Part shown: positions 22,968 to 35,880 of the stretch, piece after piece
How the letters are laid out: each line of letters begins with the position of its first letter
Numbering within the stretch: the stretch's first letter is position 1
NCBI GenBank assembly: GCA_022478985.1
Contig: JAKSZP010017401.1
Span: forward strand, 38,820-102,819
Direction of reading: 5' to 3'
DNA from: Massospora cicadina
Lineage: Eukaryota; Entomophthoromycota; Entomophthoromycetes; Entomophthorales; Entomophthoraceae
DNA: 64,000 bases
Made by a program: the position numbers and the translations under genes
The notes under the pieces: generated by a model
The model's input: the letters and a program-made list of their open reading frames with translations, nothing else
The model's database searches: none
What the model was told of the DNA's origin: nothing

Positions 22968-24900
22968 TGGAGCCTGCTAATGCTATAGTTAGACGATGAA
23001 GTCAAATTTGTGGAGATTCAACAGTTAAATGAAAGCAAAAAAATCAGAGAAGATTAATTGATGCTATGACTGAAAAAAATTTAGCAATAAAAAAGAAAAT
23101 TACTACCAATAAAAAAATCCAAAATCAGATTGCTGGAAAAATACATTAACTTTACATTTGAAGAGTAGAAAATTCCAGCAGTAACTAAGCAGTTTTAGAC
23201 ATGCCTTGAACTTATGATGCGATCCCAGCAATGACTAAAATAATATTCTTGTAACAACTAGGATTCCAGGTCAATAACACGAGCAACTGTCAGCATGCAA
23301 TTGAGACTAAGTTTATATTATAATTTCTTGTCACCAGGATTTTTTCCCGCGTTTCAAGTTTATTTGAAATGATAATGTTCAGATGTATTGATCAACAAAG
23401 AAGTGGTTACTGTCATATACAAAACTAACCATTAATTGTCAAAATCCAGTGTTATCACAACTACAAGGGTAATTGGTCATAACACAATGCCAAGTATGCA
23501 ACCATAAATTTTCTGAAATCCCTAAGCATATAAAGGTATTTAAACAGGACTTTCTGAGAATTTATAAAATTAGAGAAAACAACGGGACATTTTCCAATTG
23601 TGTTTACCACAAGGTTCAAATTCTGGTTGCTGCACATGCAAATAGCTACTTTGACCCTTGCATTGCAATAAAAATGGCACTTTGGCCTTACTGCATCCCT
23701 TATTGGGTAATTATTTTGATGTTAATTTTAATATGATACTTCTCAAATGGTATCATATTAATTTATTGGGTCTTATCTTAAATGCGTCAAACTGAAGTCT
23801 TAATTAAATAGCTCAAATTGTATCTAAAGTTTGAGGAAATCACCAAGTATACTAAGAGCTTCTCAAAACATAGTAAATCACTAAAAAAAACAAAAGGGAA
23901 GAAATTAAGCTAGTTAAAATTCACTTTACCTATCACAAATGTGGTGTTCCAGGGCACTAAACCTTAAACTGCTGTTTAAGAAGGACAAAGAACCAAAAGA
24001 ACCTTGCTAAACTTCAATATTTAGAGTCTAGTCAAGTGGGAGGAAAGGGAAATGCAGTTTAGAAAAGAATAATTTAGATCTACATTTCGCTTAATTCCCT
24101 AAGAAACCTAAAAATAATTTAGATATCTCTGGCCTACTTTCAGATGATTCAACAGTAGACCCTCTTCATCAGATCATAACCAGAATTTATATTGTATCCA
24201 TAATTATTAAAGCAATGGGGATATCAAGCTAAAAATTTTAATCAAATTCGCTCAACCCTATGCTCATCAACTAGTTATAAAGCAATAATCACAAAAGATA
24301 AAAAATTATTGAAGATGAAATTAGAAAGTGTAAATGAATTCATCCCAATCAGTTCTATCTAGGAATTGTTGCCTGTTATTTATGCACGAATTATTCCTAC
24401 TTTAGAGATGGCAAAAGATGAAGCCATTAACTCAGTAACCAATGTATTTAAAATTATCTGAGTGTACATATACAGACATGTTAGTTAACCAAGTGAAAGT
24501 AAGGCTATCTTAAATAGTAATGCCCCATTTATTTTGTCTCGCTCAATTTACTGATGTAAATGAGTTCTTCACCAGATTTAAAAAAATGGAAGGAATATAG
24601 GACACTGGAACTGGATTCTACAACAATTTTTGGTGCCTATAGCTTTTAATCTCTTTGGCCTGAGTTATTGTCTTCTCTGCAAGGCATCGTTGCTAATCAG
24701 AACTACAATATACTTATTAATATTTAGTTTAAGAGAAAGTATGGTGCTAAATGCAACTTATAAGATTATATTTTGACAAACTTGGGCTAAACTATGCTGT
24801 TGATACCTAAAAGATGAGGTTTATCCTAGTTTAAGATAAATTAATGTCAATCAATTTGATCTACAATAATGGCATTATTTCCATTCAGTACAAGTTAAGT
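22968..24900 (+). pseudogene. gag: Decayed Gag region of Gypsy copy E, with damaged CCHC knuckle
   Basis: A start at 22,968 (MEPANAIVRR) precedes a lysine-rich, broken frame. At 23,931-23,972 the plus strand reads YHKCGVPGH-TLNC, with a stop after His. This is a CCHC knuckle whose first Cys is Tyr, a G-to-A change. The knuckle identifies Gag nucleocapsid and fixes the strand. Open frames at 23,473-23,736 and elsewhere lack motifs. No convincing protease loop was located between here and the RT. Confidence 0.5.
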
Positions 24901-25429
24901 AAATAGTAGATTATACCTTTGGCTATATATATTTTTAAAAGAATTTAAGATTTCTAAATGTGCAAAGAGCCTATGATATTTTAATGCGTAGCGCAACAGG
25001 ATCACCTTGAGCGTTAATGCTTGAGAAACATGAGTAGGTATATGCAGAATAAAAAAGCTGTGGTAAAAATTAAAAATTGAACTTTGGTAGCTCAGGGGAT
25101 GATAGGTTTGGTTTTGGAGAATATTAATTTTAGTTCCCATTCTCAACAAAAACATAATACAGTTAAAAAAGTATATTATCATGTTCCCAAAAACTGATCC
25201 AAATTTTATAAATCAAATATTTCCATAATAATGGCACTAAATGAAATGAGATTACTGGAGTAAGGTTATAAAATGTACATATACTAGTTGAATGGGAACA
25301 AATTGACTGACCTATTGTAAAGAAACTGAGAAAATATTTACTTATTTAAGAAGTTCAATGCGGCTTATTCTTAAACCACCACAATTTAAGCTGTGCAAAA
25401 CTTTGAATTACAATTTTGATTTTATGTAG

Positions 25430-25735
25430 TTGGAAACAGTTTATAGTCCCACTTAATGATTGAGAGTAGAGGCTGAAAATGTAGACAAAATCACCAAGCT
25501 ACTCAAAAATGGTTTACTTGAAGTATAAATCAAGTCCTAAGGATAATATGATATTGATAGAGAAGAAGGATGGCTCCAGTCAAGGTGTAATCAATTTATC
25601 ATTGTATTACAAAATCACTAAAAAGGATTCATATCCACTGCCTAGGCGGACCATGCCATAGATAATGGTGGAGCTATGTTTTTTTACAATGAATATCATC
25701 TCAGGGTCTTAGCCAATTGACTTTCTTAGGAATCC
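25430..25735 (+). pseudogene. pol: RT of Gypsy copy E, N-terminal piece
   Basis: Reading across frames: VDKITKLLKNGLLEV (usual EVxKLLxxGLIEPS), EKKDGSSQGVINL, YYKITKKDSYPLPR and then FTMNIISGS-PID, equal to the FSxIDLxSGYWQI box near 25,680-25,725. The homology then stops abruptly and resumes at about 30,405, showing that the RT was split by a later insertion. Confidence 0.65.
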
Positions 25736-26513
25736 TTGTTAGTGTGGTTTTCTCACTTGGTGTTTAAACCAGAATGTCCAAAATATGACAGATGAGGTAT
25801 GCTTAGTAATTTGAAACTTTCTGAGAGATGGGACTAAAGATGTCCTTCTAAGCCTAACAAGACAAGTTTTTTCTGATATAAAAGAAATTTAAATAGATAA
25901 CTTAAGATACATATATTATATTTGATAATATAAAACATCTTATAACCTTTTCAGTATCAAAGCATCTTTAAAGGGAAAATATAGAATAATAAAATTATTG
26001 AGATGAATAACTTCTTTAAAGTATATTGCACTTGTATCATGACTTTAGAGCATCAAATGTAGAGGATGGAGCGCGTCATGTTTTTTTAGATGGTACGTTA
26101 ATTTGCTCATATCCAAGACTCTGAAATTGAAGGCACTTCTAGATTGGTAATATAAAGCGCGTCATATATTGTGTTGATCCATTGGGTCAAAAAATAGGTT
26201 TTAAACTCATCACCAAGTAGATTTTGATCCATATTTTTATAATGGATCTTGTATTTGTAGCTCAAAATGTTAATTTAATTTCAAGTATATTATCTTGTTT
26301 TCACCAAATAGACGTTTGAACAAAAGTTTCACTTGATGTATCTCCTTCAGTTTTAGCCAATAAATCATAGGGAAAAAATTTATCTTATTGAGACTCTGGC
26401 TCTAGCCAATAAAATTCATGAAAAAGTGTTTTAAAATCAAAGATTTCATTGATCTTAGATAATCAGATGTGGTAAAATTATGCACTCATTAAACCCCCTA
26501 CAGGACTATGAAA
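25736..26513. other. Insertion sequence of unknown origin inside RT
   Basis: Belongs to the 4.7-kb interruption of the RT but lies outside the paired repeats of the nested LTR element. No coding motif is seen. Confidence 0.35.
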
Positions 26514-27359
26514 TGTGCTATTTTATTTGGTCTGACCAGACATCGTTATTATTTTAGTCTATTTATAATTATATCTTTTATAATATATAAACAAAAAATT
26601 TTAACGATTGTGCCTTACAACCAATGTGAATCTATGAAATTAATTTAATTTAGATTTTCACCACTGAACCCTTGGTATTAAATGCAGTTAACGATTTATA
26701 GTATTAAATTACTATTAGCTACCTCGCCATTGCACCTCTGACTACAAATAATTATGAATAATATTAAATTCTTAATCCCCACCATAGCAACTCTCAATTT
26801 ATATATGTTACTTACCTTGGACCAGGCTCTGGTTCTTTATCACCTTTTGTATTATTTAACTTTATTATGAACTACTTGTAACTGAGCTGGTATAAAAATA
26901 GTTGTCAATAGGTTTAGCTTTGATCATATGGCCATTTTCCACTTTATTTGGCTGAGTGCTTATATCATATAAATGCATGAGCTCTAGGTATTCACACCCC
27001 AATCTAATTTAAATATTATGTAGCATTTCAATTAACTAAAGCGCTGCTTGGTTGCGCCAATGAGAACTATGAAGATGAGCGAGCATATCTAGAAGGGATT
27101 GTCATTGAGAGAGGGAGCATGCTTATACTCAATTTTCATATGTATCTTCTACAAAGCTAATAACCCGCCTTCCAATATCCCTTTGAGTATTAAATCCTGG
27201 AGTGTTCAGATTATATTTTTTTATTCTAAATATAAGCTTTTTCAACTACTTCAGAATTTATCCCCTTTTTTATAATATCTGTGCTCATACAAATTTCCTG
27301 TTCTTTAGTATATTTTAACTTGTGCTAATTTTAGTCAATGCCTCAGCGCCAATTGAACA
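26514..27359 (+). repeat. 5' LTR of the nested element
   Basis: Colinear with 29,405-30,234. Landmarks are TCTTTTATAATATATAAAC, the CTCGCCATTG-CCTCTGACTAC block, GGTTTAGCTTTGATCAT / GGTTAAGCTTTAATCAT, GAGCATATCTAGAAGGGATTG, AATAACCCGCC and CCTGTTCTTTAG. Non-coding. Confidence 0.7.
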
Positions 27360-27381
27360 TTTGTGCTCACCACATGGGGCA
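27360..27381 (+). promoter_or_regulatory. Primer-binding site
   Basis: TTTGTGCTCACCACATGGGGC resembles the TGGTGCTCACTACAGGGG site of the 38.5-kb element with a few changes. Confidence 0.45.
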
Positions 27382-27699
27382 CTTGTTGTAGTCCTGTTCA
27401 AATCTTTACTATTGACATGATCTGTGAGAAACTGTATATCCTCTCTATGACCTTTACTGAGAGATCAACTACCTGAAAATCTTAGTTTAAGCCCAAGGAC
27501 TATTTTTAACTGATCTGTTGGCCTATTTCCATCAGGATCTTTAAGCTGTCTCTTCTAAAAGCAGAAAAAATAAAATAAAATATTGGATCTTAGCCATATG
27601 GTTGTTTATTCTGGATACTGGCACTAATGCATGTAAAACTGATGGCTGTGAAGCTTTAAGAGTGGCCAATTAAACTGCAATTTTTTATTGTAACCCTTT

Positions 27700-28910
27700 C
27701 TCCTGATAGTTTTTATCTTAACAATATGACAGTACCCCCACTTCAGGCTATTCCAACGGCAGATCTTTGAGCTGCTTTTGCACATTCTACAAACACTTTT
27801 ACTACAGCCTTCATTTATAATAACTATAAATCCCACACTAGTAATATTGATTTTGCAGCTGGTCCATCCCAACCTAACCAGGAAACAGTGACTACAGCTA
27901 TTATCAAGTTGATCTTGTGATATTCCTTACATTCAATAAGATAGGTAGTACACACCTTCATACAGCCATCCTAAATATTAAGCATACAGTGAGTGACCAG
28001 GATAGAATTTGCCACAGTAATTAACTGTAGGGCACCATTACTCAAGAACTAGTATTGACAAAACTTTATATCTGGTATGTCTTATGATCTACTATAGAAA
28101 TCTATATCAAAGCATTTGTAAGGGCGGAAATTATAATCATATGTAAAACTACTTTCCTTACTATTTTATTTAAACAAGGCAAAGAAATTTTAGGATCTTG
28201 TTATTTGTTTTACTAAGAGGCTTAGCTATTGTATGAGGCTATAGTTCTATGTCAATACTTTGCTCAGATTGCTTTACAAAATGTCTGTGAAAAATTAAGG
28301 AAATATCTCAGGCTATGTTATCCTTTCTTATTAGAAAAAACCACCATACCTCAGATGGTAAATTACCTCCACTGATGCGCCCTCACTTTTGATGCAACTA
28401 AAACGGATTAATATGGATACAAAAAAGTGTCAAAAGAGCCCTAATTCATATGATGAAAGAACTTTATGTTCACTTTTGACTTCAATAGATAATGAAGATA
28501 TAGAAAAGCCTTGGCGAGATAGTCAAGGGATATTCTACTTTTACTGACAATTAACCAATTCCATTTAATAACAGACTATGATGAGACAGTTAGATGGCAT
28601 GGTTAAAGAAAGACTAGATGATTTGGGCTCAAAATTTTAAGAAATAACTGGGAATCATGTGTTGGCTATGTCTCCGCGGCCACAGGATAATGCCATAATT
28701 ATTCTAATCAGGCCCCTGAGGGAACCACAGTTGAGCCTTTGCCTTGTTCTTAGAAGACTATGATGCTTAGTCCATATAACAGAATCATATTACTAACTTA
28801 TCTTGAAACAATTTTGAGGATCTATCTTCAGGCTTGCACTGAATACTGGTTATTGATGTTCAGACTGTGTCCCCAAGGCTTCCTCTTCCAGAGGATGTCA
28901 AATTACCCTC
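27700..28910 (+). pseudogene. Gag-like remnant of the nested element
   Basis: Plus-strand fragments look coding: PLQAIPTADL and AFAHSTNTFTTAF near 27,730-27,800, GPSQPNQETVTTA near 27,860, and RLPLPEDVKLPSPIE near 28,870-28,920. No zinc knuckle or catalytic motif is seen. The position after the primer site suggests Gag, but the family is not recognised. Confidence 0.35.
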
Positions 28911-29404
28911 TCCAATAGAGACCAACTTTCAACCACTTTCAAATAATTACCTTAAAAACAATGGAGGCATCATCCTTATCAGTTGATAAAACCTCTTGAT
29001 GTGACATAGATTTTCCTAGCCATATTTTGGAATCCAATGGGATTCCTTTACAATCTGGGTGTAATTTGATATGGCAACAGGCCATCAAGCCCTTGTGGGA
29101 ACTGATTTTGATTAAAAAATACCGGGGACTATATAATAAAATACTTCTGCCCCTCATTGATCATAATGGTATCTCACAGTTTCTTTTATAAAATTTATAT
29201 CCATCAGTAGAAATCAAGGTGTCCTTGGAAGCCACCTATTCTTACTAATACATGTGAAAATGCATCGACATATTGCCATTTTTAGTGTTCTTCCAGCAGC
29301 TAATGTAGGAGATATTTAGAATTACCAATCACATATTGCCTTATGACCCAGGCTTCTCAATATCTCAATCTAATCCCTACTTTATTTTTTGTTTGTAGAT
29401 ATTA

Positions 29405-30234
29405 AGTTATATTTTTTAAATATTCTAACTAAACATCTTTTTTACTTATTTATGTATTTATTTTCTTTTTTATATCTTATAAACAGATTTTTAATTAAAT
29501 TTGACACTTATCAAGCTATAAATTAATTACTCAGGATTATTGCCCCTGCACCCACATTTTAAAATGCTGTTGCTTATTTGTAGTATTATAATAATTACCA
29601 TGTACTCGCCATTGGCCTCTGACTACTGATATTAATAATGAGGGTTAATTTCTTTTTTTCCCAGTGCAACTTTTGATACCCTAGTACTTTGATTATCTTG
29701 ACCCGTGCCAACTTTTTTTCAACACCTCTTATTTATTATTTTTATCAGCTACCTTGTCCCTGATTCAGCATAAAGTTAGTCCTCAATAGGTTAAGCTTTA
29801 ATCATTTAGTTACTTGAAAGTTTATTTACTGAGTGCTTTCATCATGAAAATGCCTTATCTCACAGCATTAATTCACTTGATCTAATAAAATTATTATGCA
29901 ACTATCCTCTTTACCATTAAATACTGCTTAGTTGCACCAATGAGAAACATGAAAGTGAGGAGCATATCTAGAAGGGATTGCCATTAGATAGAGATCTTTC
30001 TTCTACTCAAGCTTTGTATGTTTAGTCTATGAAGACAATAACCCGCCACCCCATAGTCACTGTATGTATTCAGTACTTCAGTGTGCTAACTATATTTTAT
30101 TTTATATATAACTTTTTTGCAAAAAATCTAAAATATCCTCTTTTTACTCTATCTGCCTTCAGACAGATTGCCTGTTCTTTAGCGTCACATTATCTGTACT
30201 GCTTGTAGTTGAAGCCTCAGCACCAATTATATCA
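29405..30234 (+). repeat. 3' LTR of the nested element
   Basis: Partner of 26,514-27,359, ending ATCA. It diverges visibly from the 5' copy, so the insertion is itself old. Confidence 0.7.
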
Positions 30235-30404
30235 ATGACTTTTCATTTAACACTTTTCTTAAGTTAGTATTAGTATTAATATTAGATATAAGTAAAATTA
30301 TCATGATTGACCTTAAAGTAGTTTGGACGAGAGTCTAGTAAGAATGTCAATGCTTCAATATTCTTTATATGAAAGCAAATTTTTAGTTTATCTTATTTTT
30401 CAAA
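30235..30404. other. Short flank between nested LTR and resumed RT
   Basis: No motif; part of the interruption of the RT. Confidence 0.3.
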
Positions 30405-32450
30405 TAGAAACTAGAAAAATGTGCTTTCATTATAGCATAAGGACCATTTGATTAATGGATCGTTACAAGGGCTCTGCAATGCGCCAAAATACTTTCTAGT
30501 GGCACTGAACACCATTTTAGCCAATTTGGAATTGTCTTGAGTCTAAATTTGTTTAGGCAATATCAGATACTTTAATAGCTTTTACTGGTCATTTGAAGCA
30601 TCCATAATAAGTCTTTGATGTTAGTGGCTGCTAATATAAAATTAATCCAAGGAAATTCTAAACACACATAAATGAGTTAAGATACATGAATTTTGTCAAT
30701 TCAGAAGGACTTCAACAACAGTATAATAAAAACGGGAGATCAACCAGATGTTTATCCTGAAAATCGTTTAAGACATGAAAATACTTCTGGGGATGAAAAA
30801 TTACCTTTGACAATACATTAAAGATTTTTTAAGGATAGCTTAGATTATATCATATGTCAAAGGATCATAAAATGAATTTATATGAAGTGAAAATATTCAA
30901 AGCTCATTTGAAAACCTTTGGAAATCAAATACCAATTTCTGTATAAATTATTCTGATTTTTTGTTTTGTTCATTATTCTATTGATGTATCTCATATGACA
31001 TTTGCGCAGTATTAAGTTGAGTAGACAAAATTATGGGGATAAACACAGAGATGCATATGTGAGCTGACTATTATATCCTGCTGAGAAAAATTACGCTTTC
31101 ATTAAATTTGATATGGCTTGATATCATATCTTGCAAAAAATTTTATGTATATAATAATGGTTGCTCTTTAAGGTCAACAATAACCATTCTCACTTATACT
31201 AGTTTTATAATTTAAAGGAGACAGAATGAAGATTGGAACAGTGGGCTTTGTAGTTGTAGGCATACACTTTTAAAAATTTAGTATAGAGCAGGATTAGATT
31301 AACTAAATAAAGACATATTGTCAAGGTTGTCTGATGTTTATGGTTTCCATTAACAAGCTAATGAACCTTTTTAAAAGATATCAATATTTAATTAGATAAA
31401 CCCCTCAAGAAGCTCAAAACGCGTTTATAGAACTATAGAATTTTTCAATATTAAGGATTTGCAACGATACAATTTAATCAAAGAAGACGCACTTATTCCC
31501 AGAGCTGTCAGAACTTTCCAAATTTAAGATTACCACAAGGTCGTCAGGAATGGCAGCCTAAAAAACCTGGAGTATATTTAGCCATCAGGATTAATGGATG
31601 TCTTTAAACTACAGTATATCTAGCTTATCTCATGTTGGTCAGATGTCAACTACACAAGCCGCATAAGAGTATAATAGGTTACTGGTTGGTACTTTTTAGA
31701 TTAGGATGGAATATTGACTCAATTGATGACATGGGCCTTCTCAGCACTAGCTAAATAAGTTAATAAATTATTATAAGAAATGACCATTTAACAAGATTTG
31801 TCAAAACAAGAGTTTTGAGATAGTTTACCTTGAGCACAACTGATAAACCATAGAATAAGTAGTATATCAGTATGGCTGCTCTCAAAAGGATACTTATTAA
31901 AAATAAAACTATATCTAATCATCTATAATACCCAGATTATACTAACAAATGGGGAATAAGGGAGTAGTATCAGCCCCATATCATCTAGAAATGAATAGAC
32001 TGGTTAACAAGTAAATGGCACATTACCAGTGATGCTATAGATTAGTCTTAGGGAAGACTTTTTCTTGACACCATAGTATATCTCAGTGATAATTATATAT
32101 AACATAAGTCATCTTCCACCACAGGCAAAACGCCTTTTAAAATGTTTTATGGACGCCAAGCAGCATTGTAACCAATTTTTATATGGCATTGGAACTAACC
32201 TCAGGGATAAGACCAAAACAATAGTGTATTGGCTAGCAACTTACTAGATTAATATACAATACAGGCGTATGATACACCCTTAGAAAATTTTGTTCTAAAA
32301 AGTATGGTAATAAGAAACAATATGTCATCAAATCATTCTACATTGGTGACAAGGCTTATTAATGTAATAGCCAAGTATTTTTTCGCTGAAATAAGCTGGA
32401 TGTCTATGAAGTAAGAATATATTTATATTCAAATGGTTTTTAGGTGCCTA
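30405..32450 (+). pseudogene. pol: RT C-terminus, RNase H and integrase of Gypsy copy E
   Basis: The RT resumes near 30,415 with KNVLSL-HKDHLIN then RALQCAKILSSGTEH, the MPQGLCNAPATFQ box. RNase H shows as EKNYAFIKFDMA near 31,085-31,120 (usual ERNYTxTExECLA). Integrase follows: a second-Asp motif reading QIILTNGE near 31,930 (usual FILTDNGTNF), then APYHLEMNRLVNK near 31,975-32,015, where the catalytic Glu of MxGxVER is lost, and a TPFKMFYGRQAA-like segment near 32,130-32,165. Multiple stops. Confidence 0.6.
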
Positions 32451-33590
32451 TTTAATGAGAATGTCAAATAACTGGAATGCCGAGGAGAAACATGACATCA
32501 TTGTATATGCTTAAGCACTCAGGACAGCAGCCTTAGGCTACATGGTACCGCCATTCTGTTCTGAGTAGAATAATGTACATGTTTATTTCTGATATAAGAT
32601 TGTATTTGAAGTTAAAAGTTTGATAAACGGCAACTGCCCCTTTATTTTCTGCCTACTTTTTCTGATAATATTAATGCAGTAACAAAAGTGACATAGAAAC
32701 CACTAGAACTAATACTAAAAGTCTTAGCCCCACCATAGGACTTGAAATTAAATTTTTGGGAGATAAGATGTATTTATTTTATTTTAAGAAAAAGTGCCTT
32801 TGGTTTTATTTTTTATTAATAAGCTACAAAAATAAAATAAACCAACGACTTACACTGTACAAGTTGTTAGTTACTGTCCCTAGGGGATGGTGCGATGGCT
32901 TAAAAAGTGTTAATGCATGCAATTTGGTCAGCGCAAGTATTAGATAATTCATCTTGGAATCTGAACTTTTTTTAGTAATATACTATCCAACTTTGGGTTT
33001 TAACTGTCCAAATTTGCCTTGGCATTCTTGGAATTTGGTTACGCATTAAAGCCCATTTATGACATTTTGTTTAAGTTTGCTATTACAAACTTTTTTTATT
33101 TGTAATCTATCTTCAAAGGGGTTGTGCCAGGTATCAACATCTTATATTAAAGGTTTTCATTAGTGGAACTCTTTTTTTTGCGGTGAGGAAGTTGTCTTTA
33201 TGTACAGAAAAAAACATGCCTCTAAATCCAGAACAAGTCAGTTTGATTTACTGCACATAATGCTATCTGATTCAGTGATATTAATGGAGTATGAGCTTGT
33301 GGATAGGTTGTGAGGTGGCTTAGATCAGACAGAGGGTTGCTGCTACCAAAATTTTATATGGGTATGCTTTTGTTCATGAAACTTGGCCAGAGGAAGAGCT
33401 CTATAATTGATTCCTCTCTTAGTCCTAAAGGATAGCAAAGTTCTGTCCATCTTAATAGCTGGGGTTGGAACCTTACATTACCTTCCTATAAGGACAGGGT
33501 CCACGTCCCTCTCTGAAGCCTGTTCCAGGGCGTAGTTCTTATGGGTGTCAATAGCTTAATTGCTGCCGTGGTGGCTGTCTTTAATGGGGT
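32451..33590. other. Unassigned AT-rich sequence
   Basis: It separates convergent elements. It may contain the 3' LTR of copy E and of the minus-strand chromovirus, but neither has a partner here. The 63-codon frame at 32,756-32,947 lacks motifs. Confidence 0.3.
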
Positions 33591-33800
33591 AGGCGATGGC
33601 GATTTTAGTTTCTTAGCGTATATTTCTGCAATCATCTCACGGCAGTTTGCAATCATTATAAGGAATTAAGTTTTTTATAAATCTGGGTACCCTTACTATA
33701 ACACTAGTTTTGTACTCTGCTCATGACTTGTTGTGATTCAAAGATCTTGTCAACCTCATAATCACGTCTTCCTTCAACCAGGAAGGCTCAACCACTGTTT
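33591..33800 (-). pseudogene. Chromodomain remnant of a minus-strand chromovirus
   Basis: On the minus strand, a VEGRRDYEVDKIFESQQ segment (33,740-33,790) is followed by a KGYPDL-KT motif near 33,690 and NCREMIAEIYAKKL near 33,605-33,650. This matches EEYEVEEILDSR, KWKGYPxSExTWEP and the C-terminal helix of chromovirus chromodomains. Stops remain at two aromatic positions. Confidence 0.7.
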
Positions 33801-34700
33801 TTTTGCCTTTAAAAGGGATAAGTGATAAATCTTAAAAAAGTTAGAACTTTTCAGTGCATTGACAACTCCGATTATATGGATCTGTAACCAAGACTTTGGT
33901 AAAAGGGAATAGTCCAGCTTGTTTTAAGCCAACTTCTGACCTGAGACTTTGAGGTTAAAAAATTTGTGTTCACCATCACTAAATCATTTAATTGACAGTT
34001 GAGGGCTGCACATCGCTTCTTGTCTTCACAGATATTAAAGTTGTTAGCTAATTTTTCTACTGCTTCTGGGCCTGTTGATGCACCTTCTAAATATACATGA
34101 CAAAGTTTCTGTAGCTATAATGTTATTGTATGTTTTAGGACCAATAGTGAATGAGGGGTTTTACTCTTAGTTGGAGTACATTGGAGGTACAACCTGTTGT
34201 CAAATAAAGGGAGATATTGTTCAAATACTGATACTCAAAAGGTCAGCTGCCCTTGTGTCTTGAGATGCCTTATCATAGCATTGGAGGTACTGTTTTACTT
34301 AAAGTTTGTTTGTTCATTCTAGATGTCAGATTCAGGATTGTACGCTAACGATCTTCAAGGCTTTTCTTAACCATGTCACTCAGTTCCTCTGAAAACCTTG
34401 ATGTAAATTAAGTTCATCAGTCACATCTTACTTCATGTGGCAAAACCAAATATTGAGAAGAGGTAGTACATAAACAGCAGCACCATTTCTTCAGCCTTAT
34501 TCATAATGAGATAAGGAATAAATATGACATATTTTGTGAAGTGATCTATACCTCCATGATCACATCAAAGCCCAGGATGATGGTAAAACTACAATAATGT
34601 CTACTGAGAGTGAGGTTCAGATTCTTGCTGATTGTTAAAGGAGGTAGAGGAGACCTTTCTTTTCTGTCCTATCATCTTTGGATTAGAGCAACTCAATCAA
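33801..34700 (-). pseudogene. pol: Integrase core and C-terminus of the minus-strand chromovirus
   Basis: Reading minus: SVDIIVVLPSSW near 34,595-34,625 carries the first catalytic region (usual SVDFIxxLPxS). Then TKYVIFIPYLIMNKAEEMV and FSIFGLPHEVRCD near 34,430-34,545 (usual LHGLPxxIVSDR). A broken linker follows, and near 33,890-34,000 DLVMVNTNFLTSKS (usual VGDKVWLxxRNIxTxR) and a KSLGYRSI segment (usual LxxxxIGPF) lead to the chromodomain. Multiple stops. Confidence 0.65.
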
Positions 34701-35660
34701 CCCTATATTAAAATGGCAATATAAGATTCCCAGTTGCAGCTATCAAGCTGAACAGAGCCTTACACCCCATTTAGAACCAAAAGATGCTTCATCCCAAAGA
34801 CGCTATCATTGATACAATTAGAAGATCTGGGACATACTGTGGATGAACGCTAAGTAGATAATGCCATCCCCTGTCTTACTTCTCCACCTACCATCTAACT
34901 TCCAATCTCAAACCCCTTTATTATTTCAGATACAAGCGCATTCTTTGCAAAAAATTATGAACTATTGATTACAATTTATAAAATCTTTAAAAGATGCAGT
35001 GGTCAGAAATGCGCTTTCATACAGAGGATTCACCTAGGTTCACCATAATGCAAAAAAATTATACCCAAGGTAACTTCAGTTGATAAAATTGTACGTAAAG
35101 AATCCTGAATAATAGTTAAGTTGGATGAAGAATGTCAACAACCTGAAAATCAAGTTGACGAGGTTATATGACGCCAAAACAGAATCTGACGTTTAGAAGA
35201 AATATGAACCCTTCTAAAATAGAGTAACCAAAAAAATCCAATTGTTGAATGTTTAATGGATGGCGTTCAAGCCACATTAGTTTTCTTTGAGATAAGTAAT
35301 TGTTCCAACTTTAGACATCACTATTTGTCTAAGCCACTTCCAAACTTGTCCAACTCTAAAACATGACACCCTGCTAATGGTAGAGTATTAAGCCATTTTT
35401 CCCATATATATATATAAACATAAGTAAAAAATCTAGCTTTTAGATTATTTTAATTAGCTTTTCAGTGACTATACTGCAAAAGACTAAGGCCATGGAAAAT
35501 CTCTTCTATTAGCTCCACTTACCAAGAACTACTGTATAAAGCTTATGTCCATATTGCCGATGATTGTAATCTAAAATTTATTAAGAGTCCTACACTCACC
35601 CCAACATGTAATGAATCTCAAATTCCCTCCCATTTCGCAGATTTTAATTTTTAAAGTTAT
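34701..35660. other. Probable insertion inside integrase
   Basis: Between the zinc-binding HHCC module (35,683 and up) and the core (34,625 and down), about 950 bp show no integrase similarity, where sister copies have only a short linker. The sequence is AT-rich with an (AT)n run near 35,400. It could be a solo LTR or another repeat; I could not find a second copy. Confidence 0.4.
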
Positions 35661-35682
35661 ACAGTCGCCTTGAAAACTGTTA

Positions 35683-35880
35683 TTACTGTTGTAAGTTTTC
35701 ATATACCCGCACATACAGCCCAGTTTTTCCTTGGCACGTTGCAATCCTAACAGGGAACATCTTGAATTTATTCAAGTCATACCAGCATTTGATTTTAATT
35801 TTCACACCTCTTTCCACCAAATGCCCATGGTAGGGGATCAATATGTTCCTTTCGACGCAGGAACGCATGTCAGAGGGAAC
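35683..35880 (-). pseudogene. pol: Integrase HHCC zinc-binding module, minus strand
   Basis: The minus frame carries PYHGHLVERGVKIKIKCWYDL and ends in IATCQGKTGLYVR. This aligns with the HH-CC module of Gypsy integrases (H-x-x-x-x-GHxGxxKT...YYWPxM...CxxCQxxK). Only part of the metal ligands remain. The 77-codon plus-strand frame at 35,731-35,964 is its shadow. Confidence 0.5.

Larger units (their letters stand above)
26514..30234 (+). mobile_element. Non-autonomous LTR element nested in the RT of copy E
   Basis: Direct repeats of about 840 bp (26,514-27,359 and 29,405-30,234) enclose 2.0 kb. The first repeat ends ACA and is followed by a primer-binding-like site. The bases just outside the repeats, ATGAA at about 26,508 and ATGAC at 30,235, may be a degenerate target duplication. 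The interior has Gag-like but no RT or integrase traces, so the element must have depended on another element for movement. It interrupts the RT of copy E and is therefore younger than it. Confidence 0.65.
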
